A stretch of 64,000 bases of DNA from a bacterium (GTDB taxonomy: Bacteria > JAJVIF01), in assembly GCA_022072165.1 (NCBI GenBank), contig JAJVIF010000001.1:709353-773352 (forward strand), given 5' to 3'. Positions within the stretch are counted from its first letter, which is position 1, and every line of letters starts with the position of its first letter. Positions 59,030-64,000 of the stretch are shown here, piece by piece. A program made the translations under genes and the position numbers. Below the pieces are notes generated by a model. It was not told the DNA's origin, made no database searches, and saw only the letters and a program-made list of their open reading frames with translations.

Positions 59030-59839
59030 TCAAAGTGTGGACTGGATCACGCCGCCATCCACCCAAAGGACCGTACCCGTGGTGAAAGCCGCCTGCTGAG
59101 ATGCCAGGAACGCCACCGCAGCTCCCAATTCACCAGGGTCCCCGCTCCGGTGCATCGGGTGGCTGGCGGCCCGTTCCTGTCGCAGCTGGTCGATACTTTT
59201 GCCCGTCTGCTCACTCTGAATGCGAAGCGTCTCAAAGGTACGGTCCGTGTCGTAGGGACCGGGCAGCACGACATTGCTCGTGATCCCGCTCACCGCGTAT
59301 TCCAGCGCGATGGTCTTGGCGAGTCCCGCGACGGCTGGCCGGACCACCGATGAGAGATTCAGGTGGAGGATCGGCTGCTTGATCGAAGTCGACGTGATGT
59401 AAATGCACCGCCCCCAGCCACGGGTCGCCATCTCGGGAATTACCCCGCGGGTGAGTCGCACCGGGGCCATGACCAGGAGGTTGTATGCCGCCATCCAGAC
59501 GGCATCGTCGGTGTGGTCCATGAAGCGGCCTGCTGGTGGGCCGCCCGTGTTGGAGACCAGTATCTCGATGGGGCCCAGTTGCTGACGGGTCCCTTCCAGC
59601 AGGGCTGCGATTTCATCAGGATCGGCAAGGTCGGCTACAAGGTATTCCGCTGAGCCTCCCGCAGCCTGCACCTGCGGGTCGCTGTGAAGGATGGTGGCGG
59701 CCCGCTCGAGGTCCGCTGCCGACCGGGCGTTGAGCATCACCCGGCAACCTTCCCGGGCCAGCGCGAGGGCTGAGGCGAGCCCCAGGCCCTTTGAGGATGC
59801 TGTGACGAGAGCGACTTTGCCGGCGAGTCCGAGGTCCAT
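59030..59839 (-). CDS. SDR-family oxidoreductase without the catalytic tyrosine
   Basis: 269 residues, classical SDR fold. The nucleotide-binding TASSKGLGLASALAL and NARSAADL are followed by VADLADPDE, LVSNTGGPPAG (NNAG-like), YITSTSIKQP (catalytic-Ser region), then LNLSSVVRPAVAGLAKTIALEYA. In the last stretch the usual YXXXK motif keeps the Lys but has Ala in the Tyr position. NVVLPGPYDTDRT and a C-terminal TGTVLWVDGG complete the fold. A subgroup of FabG-like proteins shows this replacement, so it may bind NAD(P) with altered or no dehydrogenase activity. The substrate is unknown. It stands alone, divergent from the exonuclease gene. Confidence 0.8.
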   Translation of the reverse strand: MDLGLAGKVALVTASSKGLGLASALALAREGCRVMLNARSAADLERAATILHSDPQVQAAGGSAEYLVADLADPDEIAALLEGTRQQLGPIEILVSNTGGPPAGRFMDHTDDAVWMAAYNLLVMAPVRLTRGVIPEMATRGWGRCIYITSTSIKQPILHLNLSSVVRPAVAGLAKTIALEYAVSGITSNVVLPGPYDTDRTFETLRIQSEQTGKSIDQLRQERAASHPMHRSGDPGELGAAVAFLASQQAAFTTGTVLWVDGGVIQSTL

Positions 59840-59906
59840 ACCAGCGATTACAGCACATCCCTATCGGGCAAGGGCAACAACCTGTGTCGGCTATAACTGT
59901 GTTGAC

Positions 59907-60953
59907 ATGCTTGTACCCCGCCCCCCGGTTCCCTCCCCTCCCCCGCCAGGCCAGGTCCCGGCCCCCCTGTGGGACCCGGACTTCCGGTCAACGCTGCCTG
60001 TGTCGTACCGGGGGGGGAGCATCGCGGTCGGCGATCCCCCCCTGTGGCTCGATCCGCAGATGCCCAAGGATTTCGCCATCGTGTCGCATGGCCACAGCGA
60101 CCACATCGCTCCGCATCGCCTGGCGCTAATGACACCCGAAACGGCAGCGATTTATCGACATCGACACCTGGAGGCGGGTCCAGTCATCGAGCTGGCCTAC
60201 GGCGAGCCGTATGAGGTCGCGGGCCGGGAGATTCGTCTCTATCCCGCCGGACACATCCTCGGATCGGCTATGGTCTGGATCAGCGATGGCTCCACCAGCG
60301 TGCTGTACACCGGCGATTACAAACTCCGGGAGAGTCTGACGGCGGTCTCAGCTGCGCCTCCTCCCGCAGACATCCTCATCACCGAAACCACTTTTGCTTT
60401 GCCGAACTACCGCTTTCCGGACCCCGCCTGGTTGCAGTCCGCCATCGCAACCTTCGCACAAGCCTGTCTTGCGGAGGGCGAGACGCCGGTGTTTCTGGGC
60501 TATCCCCTGGGGAAAAGCCAGGAACTGGCGGCGATTCTCTGCCAGCACGACATCCCCGTAGCGGTCCAGCAATCCATCGCCAGCATCTGTCGGATTTATG
60601 AGCGAGCCGGGATTACCTTCCCCGGACTGTCGGTCTATCAGCAGGGAGCCGCGCCGGGCTGCGCGCTGGTGCTAACCGAGAGTCCGAAACTACCGGGACT
60701 CCTGGCGGGATTACAAGCGCCCCGGGTGGCGTACTGCTCCGGCTGGGCCCTGGCGGAGAAACCGTTTACCGGCCTACAGGCTGATCTTTGCCTGCCATTT
60801 TCGGATCATGCCGACTTCCCGGAGTTACTGCATTTGGTCGAGGCGGTGCAGCCACGGCAGGTCTGTACAGTTCATGGCTTTACGAAAGAAGCCGCTGCGA
60901 TTCTGCGTCGCTATGGCATCCCCGCGCAGCCCCTGGCAGCAGCTCCCGGATGA
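59907..60953 (+). CDS. Ligase-associated MBL-fold DNA exonuclease
   Basis: 348 residues. A Pro-rich start precedes the metallo-beta-lactamase motifs: SHGHSDH with HGHSDH at 61-66, YPAGHILGSAMV, YTGDYKLRES and a C-terminal LPFSDHADFPELLHLV and CTVHGF. The segments ITETTFALPNYRFPDP and LGYPLGKSQELAAIL are diagnostic of the ligase-associated DNA exonuclease group, which trims DNA ends. A TATAAC box only 11 bases before the ATG suggests a nearly leaderless transcript. The gene overlaps the next by ATGA, and that gene encodes a ligase homologue, confirming the family. Confidence 0.88.
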   Translation: MLVPRPPVPSPPPPGQVPAPLWDPDFRSTLPVSYRGGSIAVGDPPLWLDPQMPKDFAIVSHGHSDHIAPHRLALMTPETAAIYRHRHLEAGPVIELAYGEPYEVAGREIRLYPAGHILGSAMVWISDGSTSVLYTGDYKLRESLTAVSAAPPPADILITETTFALPNYRFPDPAWLQSAIATFAQACLAEGETPVFLGYPLGKSQELAAILCQHDIPVAVQQSIASICRIYERAGITFPGLSVYQQGAAPGCALVLTESPKLPGLLAGLQAPRVAYCSGWALAEKPFTGLQADLCLPFSDHADFPELLHLVEAVQPRQVCTVHGFTKEAAAILRRYGIPAQPLAAAPG

Positions 60954-61825
60954 GCGCACCCTTCGCCGATTTCGCCATCCTCTTTGAGCAGCTCCGTCAC
61001 ACCCGCGGACTGGCACGTCAGCGTGCGCTGTTCCTGCACTTCTTTCAGTCGCTGTCGCAGTCAGATCAGGCCGTGGTCCAGGGCTGGGCTGACGAGGAGA
61101 ACAAGCTGCGGCTGCAGTCGAAGCCCCTCATAGCGATCGCGATGCAACTGACCGGCTGGGATGCTGAGGTCATCGGTTGGGTGCAGAAATCCGAGGGGAG
61201 TCTGCCGGCTGCCATTGGGTCGCTGCTGCCCGCGCAGGAAGATGATCCAGAGCTGACACTCGGGTATGTGGAGACTGCGCGAGTCACGTTGCGTGCTGCG
61301 AGCAGTCAGAAGCGCTATGCCTACCTGGCAGAGTTACTTGGAATGGCCAGCCCAGTGAGCGCAACAGTCCTGCTGAAACTGATTGCAGGGCAGTTGCCTC
61401 TGGGAATGCTACTGACCCCGGAAACTCCACCTGAGCGTCCCTTTACGTTTCGGCTGGTGATCGTCGCGGCCAGTGCTGACCATGCCGATCGGATGAGCCT
61501 GCTCTCCGACTACACGATCGCGGTCTGGCATGAGGGGCATTTGCTCAGCATTGGGACCGTCTGGGAAGGACTGGAAGCGGCTACTCAGACTCAACTGACC
61601 TCGGTGCTCAACACGCTGATTATTTCCCGCAAAGGACCAGTAGTCCTCGTGGAGCCCCGGATCGTGCTGGAAGTGGCCTGTTCCGGAGTGGCGATCAATC
61701 GTCGACGTCAGGCGGGGTATGCCCTGCAAGCTCCGGCCATCGTGCGCTGGCTGCCAGAAGTCGCGCCAGAGGCTGCCGATTCTCTGGAGCAGGTCCTGCG
61801 GACCTGCCTGCAGCAACCGGCTTAG
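60950..61825 (+). CDS. ATP-dependent DNA ligase homologue lacking the adenylation domain
   Basis: 291 residues; members of this exonuclease-partner ligase family are normally about 500-600. Residues 1-155 match the helical N-terminal DNA-binding domain (FAILFEQLRHTRG, LRLQSKPLIAIAMQLTGWDAEVIGW, MASPVSATVLLKLIAGQLPLGM). Residues from about 165 match the C-terminal OB-fold (DYTIAVWHEGHLLSIGTVWEGL, PVVLVEPRIVLEVACSGVAINRRRQAGYALQAP, IVRWLP). The whole central nucleotidyltransferase domain with the KXDG lysine is missing, and the junction is clean, with no frameshift. It cannot adenylate itself as it stands, but could bind DNA and recruit the coupled exonuclease. Confidence 0.82.
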   Translation: MSAPFADFAILFEQLRHTRGLARQRALFLHFFQSLSQSDQAVVQGWADEENKLRLQSKPLIAIAMQLTGWDAEVIGWVQKSEGSLPAAIGSLLPAQEDDPELTLGYVETARVTLRAASSQKRYAYLAELLGMASPVSATVLLKLIAGQLPLGMLLTPETPPERPFTFRLVIVAASADHADRMSLLSDYTIAVWHEGHLLSIGTVWEGLEAATQTQLTSVLNTLIISRKGPVVLVEPRIVLEVACSGVAINRRRQAGYALQAPAIVRWLPEVAPEAADSLEQVLRTCLQQPA

Positions 61826-61885
61826 CAGGATGCTCACGGAAACGAGTCCATTCTCAGAGGAGGTCCTTACAATACGACTTAGCGC

Positions 61886-64000
61886 ATGGCTGCGACGACC
61901 TCTCCCATCCTCCTGCCTGAGCAGGTCAGCACCGAGACATTCAGCATCCGGGGGATGCACTGTGCAGGCTGCGTCGCCAGAGTCGAAGGCGCGCTGGCGC
62001 AGGTGCCGGGAGTCGTGGAAGCCTCGGTCAATCTCGCCGCTGAAACAGGTCGGATCGCCTGGGATCCCTCACTGGTCGGTCCCGATACCATTGCCGCACG
62101 CCTGACTGATCTGGGATACCCATCCACGCTGGTGGTTGATCGGGCGGCTCAGGAGCAGGAAAGGGCACTCCTGAAGGAATTCGAGCGTCGATGGCTCACG
62201 CTGAAAGTCGCCATATCAGCGACCCTGGCGCTGGCGATAGTGGTGTTATCGCATCTGGAGCTGATCGGCATCGCCATTCTTCCGCCGCTCCTAAGCGGCT
62301 GGGTGCAGTTGGTGCTGGTCCTCCCCATCCAGTTCTGGGCGGGCGCGGAGTTTTACACCGGCTCCTGGCAAGCGCTGAAGAATCGCTCCGCTGACATGAA
62401 TGTCCTGATCATGATCGGGACCACCGCTGCAGTCGTTTTTTCGACGCTGGCATTACTTTTCCCCTGGCTCATCCAGTTTCCCGGGCATCACGGGAACCAT
62501 GTGTTCTATTTCGAATCTGCGGCAGTCATCATCACGCTGATTCTCACGGGAAGACTGCTGGAGCTAAAGGCCAAGACCGCAACGACTTCTGCGATCCGGG
62601 CACTGGTCCAGCTCCAGGCTCCGACTGCAGAACGCCTCGCGCCGGATGGGACATTCGCCACGGTCCCGGTCGAACTGGTAGCGGTCGGCGATACGTTGCG
62701 AGTCGCCCCTGGAGCGCAGGTACCGGTCGATGGCCGAATTCTGGAAGGCCGATCCGCCCTCGATGAGTCGTTACTGACGGGGGAATCGATTCCGGTCGAG
62801 CGGGGACCTGGAGAACCGGTGATTGGGGGTAGCCTGAATACCACTGGCAGCCTGCTCATCACTGCCACCCAGGTTGGGGAAGGAACGCTGCTGGGACGCA
62901 TCATTCGGCTGGTCGAAGAGGCGCAAGGGAGCAAGGCGCCGATTCAGCGCATGGCGGATCAGATCGCGGCGGTGTTCGTGCCGGCGGTCCTGGTCGTGGC
63001 GGGGCTGACTGCGATCCTCTGGCTCCTTTTTGGTGCTCAGGTGGTCCATGAAAGTCGGGTGATGTCGACCGCCCTGACCACCACCATGGCGGTCCTCATC
63101 ATTGCCTGCCCCTGTGCACTGGGACTGGCCACGCCCACGGCCATCATGGCGGGCACCGGCCGTGGGGCGCGTCTGGGCGTGCTGATCCGGAATGGCACAG
63201 CACTGGAACAACTGGCACACGCCTCTATCGTCGTGTTCGACAAAACCGGCACCCTCACCCAGGGAACGCCGCGTCTGCTGACACTGCATGAGCTGGAAAA
63301 TGACGCGCTGTCGCAGTGGGGTCCACTGGTGCTGGCTGCGGAGGCCCCCAGCGAGCATCCCCTCTCCCGGGCCCTGATCGCCGGACTCACGGCGCGGGAC
63401 ATCACTTCGACTGCAATGGCGGTTGAAGACTGGGACAGCATCCCTGGGGCGGGGGTCACCGCCCGCATCGATGGGCACAGCGTGCTGATCGGCAACGCCC
63501 GGCTCATGCAGCGCGATGAGATTGACATCACCGCGTATCAGCAACATCTCGCGGCGATTAGCGCGGCGGGGCAGACGCCCGTCTGGATTGCCATAGATGG
63601 ACGTCCGCAACTCTTATGCGGACTGGCTGATCCCCTGAAACCAGAAGCGCGCATGATCATCCAGCAGCTGGAGCAGGAGGGGGTGCGCCCGATTCTGGCG
63701 ACTGGCGACCATGCGGGTGTCGCACAGTCCATTGCGGAGGAAGCGGGCATCGCTGAAGTCCACGCGGGACTCTCACCCGGCGAGAAACTTCAACTGATCA
63801 CGACACTCCAGCAGTCTGGGCAGCGGGTCGCGATGCTCGGCGATGGCGTGAACGACGCCCCTGCACTGGCGCAGGCCGATGTGGGGGTTGCCATGGGGAC
63901 CGGGGCAGCCGTAGCGCTGGAGACCGCGTCGGTCACGCTGCTGCGGGGTGAACTGGCAGGATTCGTCAGAGCACGGCAGCTGTCGGCGGCGACTCTCCGG
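61886..64000 (+). CDS. copA: Cu+-type P1B ATPase, truncated by the window end
   Basis: 705 residues are visible and the frame stays open at the window end; a few dozen C-terminal residues are missing. One N-terminal HMA domain has GMHCAGC (Cys26, Cys29). The actuator domain has TGES (298-301), the membrane metal site is CPC (408-410, in IIACPCALGLATPTA), the phosphorylated Asp is in DKTGT (452-456), SEHP follows, and the hinge is GDGVNDAPAL. CPC-type P1B ATPases with this CPCALGLATP stretch export Cu+ or Ag+. ATG at 61886 follows a TACAAT box by 12 bases, so the leader is very short. Confidence 0.92.
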   Translation, partial: MAATTSPILLPEQVSTETFSIRGMHCAGCVARVEGALAQVPGVVEASVNLAAETGRIAWDPSLVGPDTIAARLTDLGYPSTLVVDRAAQEQERALLKEFERRWLTLKVAISATLALAIVVLSHLELIGIAILPPLLSGWVQLVLVLPIQFWAGAEFYTGSWQALKNRSADMNVLIMIGTTAAVVFSTLALLFPWLIQFPGHHGNHVFYFESAAVIITLILTGRLLELKAKTATTSAIRALVQLQAPTAERLAPDGTFATVPVELVAVGDTLRVAPGAQVPVDGRILEGRSALDESLLTGESIPVERGPGEPVIGGSLNTTGSLLITATQVGEGTLLGRIIRLVEEAQGSKAPIQRMADQIAAVFVPAVLVVAGLTAILWLLFGAQVVHESRVMSTALTTTMAVLIIACPCALGLATPTAIMAGTGRGARLGVLIRNGTALEQLAHASIVVFDKTGTLTQGTPRLLTLHELENDALSQWGPLVLAAEAPSEHPLSRALIAGLTARDITSTAMAVEDWDSIPGAGVTARIDGHSVLIGNARLMQRDEIDITAYQQHLAAISAAGQTPVWIAIDGRPQLLCGLADPLKPEARMIIQQLEQEGVRPILATGDHAGVAQSIAEEAGIAEVHAGLSPGEKLQLITTLQQSGQRVAMLGDGVNDAPALAQADVGVAMGTGAAVALETASVTLLRGELAGFVRARQLSAATLR

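Noticed and set aside
61380-61460. Frameshift or pseudogene explanation for the short ligase
   Set aside because: Both remaining domains are in one continuous frame with conserved family residues, and the other frames at the junction do not encode the missing domain; deletion of the domain is the simpler reading.

Overview
The window is a GC-rich bacterial chromosome segment with tightly packed operons (many 4-base ATGA overlaps, several GTG/TTG starts). The content points to a diderm-type heterotroph able to respire nitrate: it has a cytoplasmic-facing NarGHI, alternative complex III (ActABCDEF), a heptose-phosphate phosphatase, and secreted phosphodiesterases and sulfatases. The phylum cannot be fixed from the sequence alone. 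Alternative complex III argues against gamma-proteobacteria and most Firmicutes.

1-6517: housekeeping and accessory genes. These are the end of a sulfatase, an M50 site-2-type protease, a membrane-anchored protein of unknown function, a GmhB-like phosphatase, a DUF4236/TPR-like protein, a COG3380-type FAD oxidoreductase, and a protein with two RyR-type units. A paralogue of the last lies at 29396-30499.

6650-27432: a nitrate-respiration region. A forward operon (ric, a radical SAM protein, narJ) converges on a long reverse transcription unit. That unit reads Rrf2 regulator, diheme cytochrome (NarC-like), narG, narH, narI, actA, actB, actC, actD, actE, actF, and two NarK-type transporters. 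The unit starts from a well-formed sigma70-type promoter with a perfect CRP/FNR-family palindrome about 60 bp upstream. Having all of alternative complex III inside a nar operon is unusual and suggests a dedicated nitrate-respiration chain from quinol to cytochrome c. narJ supplies the chaperone from the other operon. The molybdate transporter (49076-51316), its XRE-PBP regulator, and a NirC-type channel with a hemerythrin-like partner (52471-53798) support the same metabolism.

27474-30499: pabA and pabB, divergently transcribed, then the second RyR protein.

30905-48962: an 18-kb integrative element inserted in the 3' end of a tRNA-Asn gene. The two ends share the 9-bp core TTGGCTCCG. The intact tRNA lies at the right end, and what looks like its original terminator has been pushed to the left end. 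The mobility module has a large serine recombinase, an HTH protein, a P4-type primase-helicase and an XRE/ImmA control pair. The cargo is a defence-type operon: DrmD-like SNF2 helicase with DUF3883, DUF4917 (SIR2-like) protein, DUF1156 DNA methylase, and a Swt1-HEPN/DUF499 ATPase. It resembles DISARM-related methylase/helicase/ATPase arrays but has no drmA, drmB or drmC here. It carries an in-frame palindromic insertion in the methylase gene and three palindromes in front of the ATPase gene.

49076-64000: modABC and its regulator, nirC and hemerythrin, a secreted protein of unknown function, a nucleotide pyrophosphatase-like enzyme, two tandem Na+/Ca2+ exchanger paralogues, an orphan DUF542-like domain lacking its cysteine pair, an SDR protein without the catalytic tyrosine, and a ligase-associated exonuclease. 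The exonuclease is coupled to a DNA ligase homologue that has lost its adenylation domain. The window ends inside a copper-type P1B ATPase.
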